Below are positions 1 to 9,700 of a stretch of DNA of 41,918 nucleotides, piece after piece; the first letter of the stretch is position 1; each line of letters begins with the position of its first letter. The DNA is taken from positions 390,372 through 432,289 of the forward strand of contig JAKRSC010000028.1 of the NCBI GenBank assembly GCA_022402565.1, read 5' to 3'. Origin of the DNA: Hydrotalea sp. (GTDB lineage Bacteria; Bacteroidota; Bacteroidia; Chitinophagales; Chitinophagaceae). The translations under genes and the position numbers were made by a program. A model generated the notes under the pieces. It did no database searches. It worked only from the letters and a program-made list of their open reading frames with translations, and had not been told where the DNA came from.

Positions 1-6
1 GTTAAG

Positions 7-78
7 TAGCCCCGCCAAGAATCGAACTTGGAATTAACGTTTAGGAAACGCTGGTTATATCCATTTAACTACAGGGCC
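7..78 (-). tRNA. tRNA-Arg (anticodon CCT)
   Basis: Read on the minus strand the segment folds as a full cloverleaf. The acceptor stem pairs 78-72 with 14-8 (one G-U at the end), followed by U8 and A9. The anticodon stem AGCGT/ACGTT encloses the loop TTCCTAA, giving anticodon CCT, which reads AGG. The T arm CCAAG-TTCGATT-CTTGG is canonical. CCA is not encoded; the next bases are CTTAAC, so CCA would be added after transcription. Folding was done by eye, so either end may be off by one base. Confidence 0.88.
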
Positions 79-149
79 TGCTGAAGTAACTTCAGATTTG
101 CACAAATATCTTATGCAGGTCCGATTTTTCCAACAATTTATATTTCAAC

Positions 150-1304
150 TTATTTCTGTACATCAACAACCAATAAATAACCCTGTTGTCCGCCTCCCAA
201 AGATTGTAACACCTGTATCCATTCTTCCTGAGAACTTTTGGTTCTAATTCCTTTTTCATTCCAAAATTCTGGACTACATAAACAACCTAAACTGGGTGTA
301 TTGGGAAAATAGGGCTGGTTCTTATACCATGTTGGATCTATGGTGGTGCCGTGTGCAATAATTTCTGTTCTACCTAGCTTACCTGCAATAAATGACTCCC
401 ATAGCTGTGTTTTATTTTTAAAAGGACCTAGTAAAGACTTATATCCTTCCTCCCAGTTTTTGGTAGAATCTCCAGCAAAAAAATGTATTCTATTAGTTTC
501 AAAAGGCATACGCATTTGTAAATTGGTAGTTGGACCAATCCAATCATTTTCTGATACCGCAAATCCATCTAACACATATAATCCTTGTGGTGTATTTCCA
601 TTTGTGAGATAAAACGGTAAATTGGTAATGGCTCTTGCTAATTGTGGCGCCTCCCAAATAGTTCCGTCGGTACGTTTGTGCCAAGTATGATTGGGTAAGC
701 GGAATCGAATTGTGCCAGGAATATTTCTATCATTGTGCTGTAGGCTTACAACTAGAAGTTGATTAGGAAAGAATGCTGTGTCTAATAGTGCATCTGCTAA
801 AATTGGTTGAATGTTTCTCTTTATTCTTTCTGCGTAATAATATATATGACTGCTGTCGTTTTCAGTCAACTTAAAATCTTCAGGAAATAAGCCACTCATA
901 GCTAAATATTCCAGCGCCATGGCTTGATTTTTTGTGCCATCTAATTCCTTCCAAATGCTTAAAATTTCTTTTGAATATTGTTTCGGGTAAAGCGAGTGAA
1001 GCATTTGCAGAAATGCTCTTTGATAAAATGCGGGTTGTTTTGTAAGAAGTGGAAGTTGGTATCGAATGGCAGATAGAGCATGCGCTGGACGGTATTGCAT
1101 AATCTCCATAGCCCAGAAGGCACTGGCAAGCTGGGCGTGGTTGTCGCGATTCAGTGATAGGCCTATAGTTGCATCTGCTAGCTGTATTAGGTAGTTTTTA
1201 GTGCTATCTCTGTAGTATTTTTCAGTAAAGTCGAAATATGTCTGCGCTTGTATCTGCGTCACAAATACTATAAGAAGCAAGACTTCCACTATTTTTTTTA
1301 CCAT
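150..1304 (-). CDS. Secreted protein with possible L,D-transpeptidase (YkuD)-like C-terminal domain
   Basis: 384 residues. An N-terminal signal peptide (K3-K4, hydrophobic 7-18, cleavage near QAQ at 19-21) sends it to the periplasm or envelope. Residues 25-170 look helical and match no family I recognise. The second half has landmarks resembling a YkuD L,D-transpeptidase: TPQGLYVL at about 238-245 resembles the family TPxGxFxI strand, and H318 is followed 19 residues later by SLGC (338-341), resembling the HX14-17[ST]HGC catalytic motif with Cys341 as nucleophile. The gap is slightly long and the His before GC is Leu, so activity is uncertain. It would cross-link or modify peptidoglycan if active. 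It is a single gene after the tRNA and divergent from the DinB-like gene. Seen: signal peptide and motif. Inferred: fold. Confidence 0.6.
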   Translation of the reverse strand: MVKKIVEVLLLIVFVTQIQAQTYFDFTEKYYRDSTKNYLIQLADATIGLSLNRDNHAQLASAFWAMEIMQYRPAHALSAIRYQLPLLTKQPAFYQRAFLQMLHSLYPKQYSKEILSIWKELDGTKNQAMALEYLAMSGLFPEDFKLTENDSSHIYYYAERIKRNIQPILADALLDTAFFPNQLLVVSLQHNDRNIPGTIRFRLPNHTWHKRTDGTIWEAPQLARAITNLPFYLTNGNTPQGLYVLDGFAVSENDWIGPTTNLQMRMPFETNRIHFFAGDSTKNWEEGYKSLLGPFKNKTQLWESFIAGKLGRTEIIAHGTTIDPTWYKNQPYFPNTPSLGCLCSPEFWNEKGIRTKSSQEEWIQVLQSLGGGQQGYLLVVDVQK

Positions 1305-1385
1305 GATGCAATTTATTTATTCCTATTGGTTGTATGAACTTCTTCGTAGAAATTAAAGAAGCATTTAACTTGCTTTAGAAATGCA

Positions 1386-1877
1386 ATGGTTATGACATTA
1401 TATGAATCCATATTAGAGCGTTTAAGAAGCCAGCATTTGGGCATCTTTCAATTGGTAAATGACTTGCAAGAGGAAGATTTGAGAGAAAAAAAGGAAAATG
1501 AGTGGAGTATGCAAGAGCATTTAGTGCATTTAGCTGTGTACCAGCCTCGTTTTGTACATCGACTTCAAGACATACTGAACCAAGAAAGCCCAGAATTCGA
1601 ACCCTATATTCCTCACCATGATCCTTTGTTTCAAGAGTATATGCAAATGGATTGGTATGATGTTTGGTTAAGGCTTGTTGAAAGACGTGATGATTTAATA
1701 CAAGTAATCACTTCATTACAACCCACTCAGTTACAAAGAATAGGTGTTCATGCTCGGTATGGTAAAATGACACTTTTAGAGTGGATTGAATTTTTCTTAC
1801 TACATGAGTCGCATCATACGTATAAAATTTTTATGTTGAGAAAGCAAATCCATCAAAATAGGTTGGTGTTAGAGTAA
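1386..1877 (+). CDS. DinB-like four-helix metalloprotein
   Basis: 163 residues, a usual length for the DinB/YfiT-like superfamily. The pattern of three histidines on separate helices is visible: WSMQEHLVHL near residue 45 (family motif W-x4-HL-x-H) and HESHH near residue 139. In the family these bind a divalent metal, and members act as thiol-dependent S-transferases or remain uncharacterised. No signal peptide, so probably cytoplasmic. Two in-frame ATGs lie two codons apart (1386 and 1392); either could be used. The downstream glycosidase-like gene begins 115 bases later and may be co-transcribed. The family call is solid; the substrate is unknown. Confidence 0.82.
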   Translation: MVMTLYESILERLRSQHLGIFQLVNDLQEEDLREKKENEWSMQEHLVHLAVYQPRFVHRLQDILNQESPEFEPYIPHHDPLFQEYMQMDWYDVWLRLVERRDDLIQVITSLQPTQLQRIGVHARYGKMTLLEWIEFFLLHESHHTYKIFMLRKQIHQNRLVLE

Positions 1878-1992
1878 GCATTTGTTAATTAAGCATAATT
1901 ATTTTTTTCGTAATGAATATGCATTTTTCATTACGTTGATAATTAAGTCTAAGAAGGTTGCTCCACTCAAAAGAGCTTCCTATCTTCGGCAC

Positions 1993-3468
1993 ATGAAATA
2001 TTGTCTTTCTTTATTTGTTTTACTTGCTTTTTTTTGGAATGTATTGCATGCTCAGAAGCCAGTTTCTAATTATGAATTTAGAGCGGTGTGGGTGGCAACA
2101 GTTGAAAATATTGACTGGCCAAGTAAGCGTGGACTATCTGTTGAAGACCAAAAAGCAGAGTTTATTCGTCTTGCAGATATGCATCAGCGTTTGGGTATGA
2201 ATGCATTGATTGTTCAAATTAGGCCTGTAGCAGATGCTTTTTTCCCTTCCTCTTATGAACCTTGGAGCGAATATCTCACTGGCAAACAAGGCGCACCTCC
2301 TGTACCTTATTATGATCCACTGGCCTTTATGATTGAAGAAACCCATAAACGCGGAATGGAGTTTCATGCTTGGCTGAATCCTTATCGTGCAGTTTTCAAT
2401 ATTAATAAATCATCTATTGCTCCTTCACATATCACTAAAATTCATCCTGAATGGTTTGTGACATATGGCGATAAAAAATATTTTGATCCAGGTATTCCCG
2501 AAGTAAGACGTCATGTTGTAAACGTTGTAAAAGATTTAATTAATCGTTACCCGCTCGATGGTATACATATGGATGATTATTTTTATCCCTATAAAATCTC
2601 TGGAAAAGAATTTCCCGATCAAAAAAGCTTTCAACAGTATGGTCGTGGTATGAAGCGCGACGACTGGAGAAGGAGTAATTGTGATAGTATCATCAAAAAT
2701 TTATATGAAGCTATTCGCGCTTCTAATCCATCTGTAAAATTTGGAATTAGTCCTTTTGGGGTTTGGAGAAATAAAGACAAAGATCCAATGGGTAGTAATA
2801 CGCGCGCTGGACAAACCAATTATGATGATTTGTATGCTGATATTTTATTATGGTTAAAAAATGGTTGGATGGATTATGTATTACCTCAGTTATATTGGGA
2901 GCGTGGATTTAATTTGGCTGATTATGATGTGTTATTAGACTGGTGGAATGAAAATAGTTACGGCCGACATTTATATATTGGACACGGAATTTATCGCGCT
3001 GGCGCTAAAGGCGGATGGAGTAGAAAGGATGAATTGCCTGAGCAAATTCAGCTATTAAGAAAGTTTCCAACTACACATGGCAGCGCCTATTTCAGTAGCA
3101 AATCATTTAATAACAATCCCAATGGATGGAATGATTCCTTGAAAAACAATTATTATGCTCGACCTGCAATTATTCCTCCTATGCCATGGGTAGATGCAGT
3201 TGCGCCAGATGCGCCAAAATGGAGTTTAAAAGGAGATGTTTTACAGATGAAGTATGAAGGCGCAGAAGCTATTAAAGGATACGTACTTTATCACAGCGAA
3301 GCAGGTAAAGGTTTTGATGCAACTTATACCCCTATTTATAAAATTTATTCTGGAAAAAGTTCTCTTCAACTAAACATACGAGAGCTGATTATTCCTCTAC
3401 AAAATCATATTTGGATTGCAGTACTAGATCGAAATAATAATATTAGTGATCCTATAAAAATTAGATAA
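1993..3468 (+). CDS. Secreted GHL10 (DUF187) glycoside hydrolase-like protein
   Basis: 491 residues from the ATG at 1993. An open frame extends upstream to a TTG at 1882, but the ATG at 1993 is followed at once by a good signal peptide (MKYCLSLFVLLAFF, cleavage near LHAQ), so it is preferred. The mature start EFRAVWVATVENIDWPS is the hallmark of the GHL10/YngK family (TIM barrel). Further landmarks are HAWLNPYRA, DGIHMDDYFYP (probable catalytic acids), FGISPFGVWRN and DYVLPQLYWE. The last ~90 residues look like a separate beta domain. Family members are thought to act on cell-wall or exopolysaccharide glycans, but substrate is not shown here. It ends at a bidirectional terminator shared with the convergent GTPase gene. 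Confidence 0.85.
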   Translation: MKYCLSLFVLLAFFWNVLHAQKPVSNYEFRAVWVATVENIDWPSKRGLSVEDQKAEFIRLADMHQRLGMNALIVQIRPVADAFFPSSYEPWSEYLTGKQGAPPVPYYDPLAFMIEETHKRGMEFHAWLNPYRAVFNINKSSIAPSHITKIHPEWFVTYGDKKYFDPGIPEVRRHVVNVVKDLINRYPLDGIHMDDYFYPYKISGKEFPDQKSFQQYGRGMKRDDWRRSNCDSIIKNLYEAIRASNPSVKFGISPFGVWRNKDKDPMGSNTRAGQTNYDDLYADILLWLKNGWMDYVLPQLYWERGFNLADYDVLLDWWNENSYGRHLYIGHGIYRAGAKGGWSRKDELPEQIQLLRKFPTTHGSAYFSSKSFNNNPNGWNDSLKNNYYARPAIIPPMPWVDAVAPDAPKWSLKGDVLQMKYEGAEAIKGYVLYHSEAGKGFDATYTPIYKIYSGKSSLQLNIRELIIPLQNHIWIAVLDRNNNISDPIKIR

Positions 3469-3470
3469 TG

Positions 3471-3505
3471 AAAAGGAGCCATCCATCAAATGGCTCCTTT
3501 TTTTG
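3471..3505. terminator. Bidirectional intrinsic terminator
   Basis: A 12-bp perfect stem AAAAGGAGCCAT / ATGGCTCCTTTT (3471-3482 and 3490-3501) with a 7-base loop is followed by further Ts, and on the other strand by the complement of the A run. It sits in the 42-base gap between two convergent genes and can stop transcription in both directions. Confidence 0.88.
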
Positions 3506-3510
3506 ATGCT

Positions 3511-5664
3511 TTAGTCAACCAACATAGCATCTGTTTGGGCAGGCTGATAGGCTTCTACTAGTTTTCTCTGCGCTTCCTGATTTACAGGTGCATAATGTGA
3601 AAACTGCATTTGGAACCTCGCCCTTCCTTGTGTCATTCCTCTCAATGCAGAAGCATATTGGTATAAATTGGCAAGAGGAACTTTTGCAATAATTTTTTGT
3701 AAGTGGTTGGCCGTTTCCATGCCTTCAATAATTCCCATTCTAGTTTGCAAGTCGCCCATTACTGCACCAACTTGTTCATTAGGACACCAAAGCTCAACTG
3801 CATATACAGGCTCTAACAATTGCGGCTGTGCATCTATGAATGCAGTTCTGAAAGCTTGTAGTCCAGCTACTTTGAATGCCATATCATTGCTGTCAACAGC
3901 GTGCATTTTTCCATCAGTAACTAATACACGAATATCTCTGGCATAAGAGCCCGTGAGTGGTCCTTGCTGCATTTTTTCCATAATGCCTTTTAAAATGGAT
4001 GGCAAGAATCTTTGGTCAATTGCTCCACCCACAATGCAATTATAAAATACTAGTTTACCACCCCATGCAAGCACTACTTCTTCTTTTCCTCGCAATGGCA
4101 CATCTTTCGGCTCGGGCATACCTTCATAGTAAGGTTCAATGTGAAGTGTTACTTCTGCAAATTGCCCTGCACCTCCACTTTGCTTTTTATGTCGATACAT
4201 CGCTTGAGCTCCGGTGCGTATAGTTTCACGATAAGGTATGCGAGGTGCTTCCCATTTTAGATTCAAGTTGTACTCATTTTCCATTTTCCATTGAATCATT
4301 TGCAAATGCAATTCACCTTGACAATGCAATAATGTTTGCTTCAACTCAGCAGATACTTCATAACGAATAGTTGCATCTTCTTCTTGCAAACTGTGTAATG
4401 CTTGAGATAACTTTTCTTCCTCACCTTTCTTTTGTACAGAAACCGCCATTGTTAGGTTAGGCTGTGGGAAGAGGATAGGAGTAAGTTGAAGTGATTTTCC
4501 TTTTTCGTGCAGGGTGTTATTGATATGTGTTGATTTCAAACGCATGGTTGCACCAATATCACCAGCTGCTAATTCATTAACTGGAATACGTTTATGCCCT
4601 TCCAATAAAAATAACTGATTGAATTTCTCTGTAACACCGGTGTCCTCATTCAACAATTCCATACCAGCTTTTACAGTTCCACTAAATACTTTGAATAAAC
4701 TCAGTTCGCCAATATGCGGCTCCAAAATAGTTTTGAAAACAAATAAGCAGGTTGGTCCGTTTGCATTACAAGGTAACGCATCTCCTTGTAAGGTAATAGC
4801 TGGTGGACGTTCGTTGGCTGATGGACAAACAGCATCAATAAATCCCATAATTCTTCCTGCTCCCATATTGGCTTTTCCAGACGCACAAAAAACAGGAAAT
4901 AAATCATGCGCAATCATAGCATCATGCAAACCCTTTTTCATTTCTTCTTCAGTAAGTGTGCCTTGATCAAAGAATTTTTCCATCAGACTTTCATCATGTG
5001 CTGCAATGGTTTCAACTAATTCTTGGTGAAGCTGTTCTGCTTTCACTTTAAGAGCTTCTGGTATGTTTAGTTTAGCAGGTTTACCACCATTGTTTGGGAA
5101 CTCATACATAACCATATTCAACACATCTACAATTTGCTGAAATTCGTTTCCAGTTTCAACCGGAAACTGAACAACAGCCAATTGGTTTCCAAAATGTGCG
5201 AAGGCCTCTTGTAGTGTGCGCTCATAGTTGGCTTCGGGGTGATCAAGTTGATTGATTACAAACAGCATTGGTGTTTTAAATCTTTCTGTGTAGTCCCAAA
5301 TTAAATCGGTTCCTACTTCAACACCAGTTGAGGCATTCAAAAGCATTACACCAGTATCTGCAACCCGAAGCGAACTTAATACTTCACCACAAAAGTCGCT
5401 GTATCCCGGCGTGTCAAGGATGTTGATTTTGTAACCTTTCCAGGGAATATGCAATAAGGATGTAAAGACAGAGCTATGTCTGTTTTTTTCTAATTCATGA
5501 TCATCACTTGCAGTATTTTCTTCTTCCACAGAACCTCTTTGAGGTAGTATTCCAGACTCAAAGAGCATAGCTTCTGCAAAGGTTGTTTTGCCACAACCGG
5601 CATGTCCAAGTAAAGCAATGTTTTTTACATGTGCTGTATCATATTGTACCATAGTAAAATGCAT
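3511..5664 (-). CDS. Elongation factor G-like translational GTPase (EF-G-2/FusA2 type)
   Basis: 717 residues with the full EF-G layout: G domain, domain II, III, IV and V. G1 is GHAGCGKTT (20-28) and G3 is DTPGYSDF (84-91). G4 is NQLD (138-141) in place of the usual NKxD. The catalytic His of housekeeping EF-G (DTPGH) is Tyr here, a feature shared with the EF-G-2/FusA2 subfamily, for which ribosome binding is known but a core translocation role is not. It is probably a paralogue used in stress or ribosome rescue (inference). The first ATG (5664) lies only six bases after a GC-rich hairpin; the ATG four codons later (5652, MVQYDTAH) is an equally good start. It lies 39 bases downstream of the 118-residue gene and may be co-transcribed. 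Confidence 0.88.
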   Translation of the reverse strand: MHFTMVQYDTAHVKNIALLGHAGCGKTTFAEAMLFESGILPQRGSVEEENTASDDHELEKNRHSSVFTSLLHIPWKGYKINILDTPGYSDFCGEVLSSLRVADTGVMLLNASTGVEVGTDLIWDYTERFKTPMLFVINQLDHPEANYERTLQEAFAHFGNQLAVVQFPVETGNEFQQIVDVLNMVMYEFPNNGGKPAKLNIPEALKVKAEQLHQELVETIAAHDESLMEKFFDQGTLTEEEMKKGLHDAMIAHDLFPVFCASGKANMGAGRIMGFIDAVCPSANERPPAITLQGDALPCNANGPTCLFVFKTILEPHIGELSLFKVFSGTVKAGMELLNEDTGVTEKFNQLFLLEGHKRIPVNELAAGDIGATMRLKSTHINNTLHEKGKSLQLTPILFPQPNLTMAVSVQKKGEEEKLSQALHSLQEEDATIRYEVSAELKQTLLHCQGELHLQMIQWKMENEYNLNLKWEAPRIPYRETIRTGAQAMYRHKKQSGGAGQFAEVTLHIEPYYEGMPEPKDVPLRGKEEVVLAWGGKLVFYNCIVGGAIDQRFLPSILKGIMEKMQQGPLTGSYARDIRVLVTDGKMHAVDSNDMAFKVAGLQAFRTAFIDAQPQLLEPVYAVELWCPNEQVGAVMGDLQTRMGIIEGMETANHLQKIIAKVPLANLYQYASALRGMTQGRARFQMQFSHYAPVNQEAQRKLVEAYQPAQTDAMLVD

Positions 5665-5669
5665 TTAGA

Positions 5670-5696
5670 ACCCCGCTCTGCACATACAGGCGGGGT
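5670..5696 (-). other. GC-rich hairpin ahead of the EF-G-like gene
   Basis: ACCCCGC (5670-5676) pairs perfectly with GCGGGGT (5690-5696) around a 13-base loop, in the 39-base gap before the GTPase start. No U-run follows in the minus direction, so it is a weak terminator candidate. It could instead reduce translation from the first ATG or mark an mRNA processing point. Confidence 0.45.
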
Positions 5697-5703
5697 GGGT
5701 GTT

Positions 5704-6060
5704 TTAAGCTTGAATAAAATTGTGAAAGTTGTTTTCCAGCTGATCCAAATCTTTTAAAAGAAAATCAAGTTTTTCTTTGATTTGATGGTGTGGAATTCGA
5801 TGTCCAAAATTTGGATGTCTTTCAGCTTCAACAACATGATGTCTAATTTCATGTTTCACATCATGCAGATTGATGAGCTGAATATGAAATTGATTGTGGT
5901 AATGTTCAACTTCTACCAAAGTATCGTGATCTGTAATACCAGGTGCAAACAAATACAATTCATTTTTTAAATGCTGTATTTTTTCTTTGTATTGAACTAG
6001 GGTTTTATACCAATCTTGGCATTCTTGCAAGATAGCTTGGTGCTGTGCTTCGGTAACCAT
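5704..6060 (-). CDS. Conserved-type hypothetical helical protein
   Basis: 118 residues, no signal peptide or membrane segment. The sequence is rich in Glu, Lys, His and Gln, with long amphipathic helices at about 8-36 and 86-115 and a His-rich centre (VEHYHNQFHIQL, KHEIRHHVVEAERH). This suggests a small cytoplasmic helical bundle or coiled coil, possibly able to bind metal through the histidines, though no known metal motif is recognised. It sits directly upstream of the EF-G-like GTPase on the same strand, so a shared transcript is likely, but no functional link can be drawn from the sequence. I do not recognise the family. Confidence 0.65.
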   Translation of the reverse strand: MVTEAQHQAILQECQDWYKTLVQYKEKIQHLKNELYLFAPGITDHDTLVEVEHYHNQFHIQLINLHDVKHEIRHHVVEAERHPNFGHRIPHHQIKEKLDFLLKDLDQLENNFHNFIQA

Positions 6061-6178
6061 GACAAGGATTTTTTAACAGTGAAAAATGTTGGTTGATTAA
6101 GATTTTTCAAAGTTGATAAACCCCATTTGCTCATCCTATGACAAGCGTCATTGTTTTTCTATATTTGCTACACTAGAT

Positions 6179-6676
6179 TTATCCAAACTGCACCAAATTC
6201 TGCTGACCCTCCCATTTGCCAAAACGCTCTTCTACGGCAGTAAAACGGTATTCAAAAATGTGTTTGAGTTGATTTTTTGCAAATAAGCCGTGAGCTATAG
6301 TTCCAAGAATCCAAAAAGGTAGTTTGTAATGGACAATATCTGTCATTTCAACCCCGCCTTCTACTGCTTTAAAATGATGTTGGTGGTGCCACATCACATA
6401 AGGGCCAAATCTCTGTTCGTCTACAAAAAACTGTTTGTCAACTACATGTGTAATTTCTGTCATCCAATACAAAGGAATTCCCAGAACTGGGCTAACGGTA
6501 TATTCAATAATCTGACCCGCATACATCCTTGAGCCATGATGTTTGCTAATAATATTAAATCCAAGATTATTTGGAGTAATGTCTTTCAAATTAGCTGGTT
6601 GACTAAAAAAGTCCCAAGCTTGTTCTAAAGTGATTGGAATTTTCTGAACGGTTTTAATGGAATATACTCGGCTCAT
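6179..6676 (-). CDS. SRPBCC (START/Bet v 1-like) superfamily protein
   Basis: 165 residues. The N-terminal pattern is typical of the ligand-binding SRPBCC family: IPITLEQAWDFFSQPANLKDITP at about 13-35 contains the usual xxAWxFFSxxxNLxxITP signature. It continues with MYAGQIIEYTVSPVLGIPLYWMTEI and FVDEQRFGPYVMWHHQHHF, as in the group sometimes labelled cell-division inhibitor-like. The fold makes a hydrophobic cavity; the ligand is unknown. No signal peptide. Its 5' end faces the helicase gene, with 64 bases between the two ATGs, so their promoters must overlap. Confidence 0.8.
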   Translation of the reverse strand: MSRVYSIKTVQKIPITLEQAWDFFSQPANLKDITPNNLGFNIISKHHGSRMYAGQIIEYTVSPVLGIPLYWMTEITHVVDKQFFVDEQRFGPYVMWHHQHHFKAVEGGVEMTDIVHYKLPFWILGTIAHGLFAKNQLKHIFEYRFTAVEERFGKWEGQQNLVQFG

Positions 6677-6727
6677 GGTGCAAATTTGTGTCTATAACAT
6701 CTTCAGGGCTAAAAGGTTCTCCATCCT

Positions 6728-6735
6728 TAACTTTG
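6728..6735 (+). promoter_or_regulatory. Candidate -7 box for the helicase-nuclease gene
   Basis: TAACTTTG matches the Bacteroidota TAnnTTTG consensus exactly and ends five bases before the ATG at 6741, so the transcript would be almost leaderless. No TTTG -33 element is seen at the usual distance, so confidence is limited. Confidence 0.35.
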
Positions 6736-6740
6736 AAAGT

Positions 6741-9700
6741 ATGAACCGACAAGAACAGCAACAACAGTTTGACGCTATTTATACGCAACTTAATCCCGCC
6801 CAGAAGGCAGCAGTAGACGCCCTGGAAGGTCCAGTTATGGTTATTGCAGGTCCTGGTACGGGTAAAACCCAAATTTTATCGGCTCGTATTGGAAAGATAT
6901 TGCTAGAAACCGATGCAAGACCCAATAATATACTTTGTTTGACCTATACCGATGCGGGCGCTGTGGCTATGCGTAAACGCTTGTTTAGGTTTATTGGTGC
7001 CGATGCCTATCAAGTAAACCTCTACACCTTTCACGCATTTTGTAACGATATCATTCAAGATAATTTATCCTTATTTCAAAAAAATGAACTTGACCCTATT
7101 TCAGATTTAGAACGAATTGAATATTTGAAGGAGTTAATTGATCGTTTTCCAAAAACACATCCTTTAAAGAGGTTTAGAGGTGATGTGTATTATGAAATTA
7201 ATAACCTGAGCAACCTTTTTAGCAACATGAAGCGCGAAGGTTGGACAAGTCAGATGATAGAAGATAGTATTGAATCTTACTTGAATGATTTACCAGAACG
7301 CCCAAATTTTCGTTATCAAAAAAATGGTCCAAATTATAAGAAAGGTGATCTTAAGATGGCACTTATTGAAGCTGAGCAAGAAAAAATGACCAAGCTTAGA
7401 GCAGCAGTGGGTGAGTTTAGCAATTATCAAACAATGATGCAAGAACGCAGCCGGTACGATTTTGATGATATGATTAACTGGGTGATTGCTGCATTTGAAA
7501 ACAATCCAAACTTATTGTCACGTTATCAAGAGCAGTACTTATACATTTTGGTTGATGAGTATCAAGATACGAGTGGAACACAGAATAAAATTGTTGAATT
7601 ATTAGCCAATTACTGGGATCAGCCTAATGTGTTTGTAGTAGGTGATGACGACCAAAGTATATATCGCTTTCAGGGAGCGAATGTGGCTAATATGCAAGAG
7701 TTTGCTGATAGATACAGCGCTTATTTAAAAACAGTTGTCTTAACACAAAACTATCGTTCTGTTCAACCTATATTAGATGTATCAAAAGAATTGATCGAAA
7801 AAAATAAAGAGCGACTGATTTATTCATTTGAAAATTTATCGAAGGAATTAATATCTAGTAACGAAGCTTTAAAAAATCTAAATACAGTTCCAGAAGTACA
7901 TATATGCCGACAGCCGCATGAAGAGATGGTCTATATTGCTCATGCAGTTGCTAAATTATTGCAACAAGGTGTTCAGCCAGCACATATTGCTGTTTTATAC
8001 AAGGAGAATAAATATGGAGAGGAGTTAAGTCAATATTTTCAATGTTTAGATATTCCTACTTACAGTAAACGAAGCCTCAATCTGCTAGATATACCTTTGG
8101 TGCAACAGCTAGTTAATTTATTAAATTATTTAGCAGATGAACTTGACCGACCTTATAGTGGCGATGAAAAATTGTTTGAAATTCTTCATTATACTTGGTG
8201 GAAAATTCCTCCTATTGAAATTGCAAAAATTACTGTGGAGAATTTTCAGAAGAATACAGATTACTCGAGAAAAACCAAAAGCTCTATTCGCTTATTAATG
8301 GCCGAGAAAGTACAGCATGGTGCACAGGATTTGTTTACCCCATCGTTACATCCTTCTTTAGCCCACGCATCACAAGTACTTGAACAGCTTTTGACTTCTG
8401 CAGTTAGCGATACTTTGCAACAGTTGGTAGAGAATGCGTATCGTTTAACTGGTATGCTACACCATATTTTGAATGAGCCTGATAAACACTGGAATTTACA
8501 AGTGCTAACTAATTTCTTCCAATTTATAAAAGAAGAAACTCGAAGAAAGCCCAGTATGAATTTGGCAGAATTGGTTGAAGTGTTGAGTTTAATGAAGAAA
8601 GAAGGATTACGCATTCCCATTCAACGTACCAGTGGTAGTGATCAAGGTGTTCACTTACTTACTGCACACGGTAGTAAGGGATTGGAATATGATTATGTGT
8701 TCATTGCTGGATGTAATGCTGGTTTCTGGGAGAAGAAACGAAAGCCATCAGGTGGATATAGTATGCCTGATACTTTAATAGGTGGTGCAACTGAAGGAGA
8801 TAGTAAAGAGATTGAACACGAAGAACTGAGACGATTGTTTTTCGTTGCCATTACAAGGGCTGCAAAGCAATTGGTTATGACCTACAGCATGTACAATAAA
8901 GATGGAAAAGACATTGAACCAACTATGTTTTTAGCTGAGATATTGGAGAAGCAGCCATTGCCACAAAAAAATATTGTACTAAGTGAAGATGAACTATCGC
9001 AAATGGCCATTTTACAATGGGGTGAAAACAAGGCGCCAATCTTAGAAAAATTAGAGGAAGACTTTGTTGCTCCACTTTTAGATAAGTTCAGTATGAACGT
9101 TACTGCACTCAATAATTTTCTTAAATGTCCTTTAGAGTTTTATTACAAAAATCTTTTGCGCATTCCTTCACCTAAAAATGAAAACACTGAATTTGGTTCT
9201 GCTGTCCATTGGGCTTTAGAGCAATGGTTTAAAGCCATGAAAGATGATGGACAACATGCCTTTCCAAATAAGGCTACATTGATTACTTATTTCAAGCAGT
9301 ATATGGATCGCAATAGAGAAAGTTTTACTCCATTGCAGTTTACAAGAAGAATGGAATATGGAGAAGATGTATTAAGTAGGTACTACGATGAAAGAATAGA
9401 TCAACTTAATAAAGTAGTGGTTATTGAACACAATATTCGAAACGTTGTAGTAGATGGCATTCCTCTTAAAGGAAAGTTAGATAAACTAGAGTTCAATGGC
9501 TTGGATGTAAATGTGGTTGATTATAAAACGGGAAATCCAGATAATTCAAAAGATAAGCTAAGACCTCCTTCAGAAAAAGATCCAAATGGAGGCGATTATT
9601 GGCGACAAGCTGTGTTCTATCAAATATTGATTCATGGACAAGCTGATAAAAATTGGAGAGTAATTAGCACGGAGTTCGATTTTGTTGAGCCTAATCAGAA

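Noticed and set aside
1882-1992. Earlier start of the glycosidase-like protein
   Set aside because: TTG start would put a charged 37-residue stretch before the clear signal peptide at 1993.
6657-6740. Earlier start of the helicase
   Set aside because: Overlaps the divergent SRPBCC gene start and contains the likely promoter box.
8261-8620. 119-residue minus-strand frame inside the helicase gene
   Set aside because: Antisense shadow; the plus frame carries all helicase motifs.
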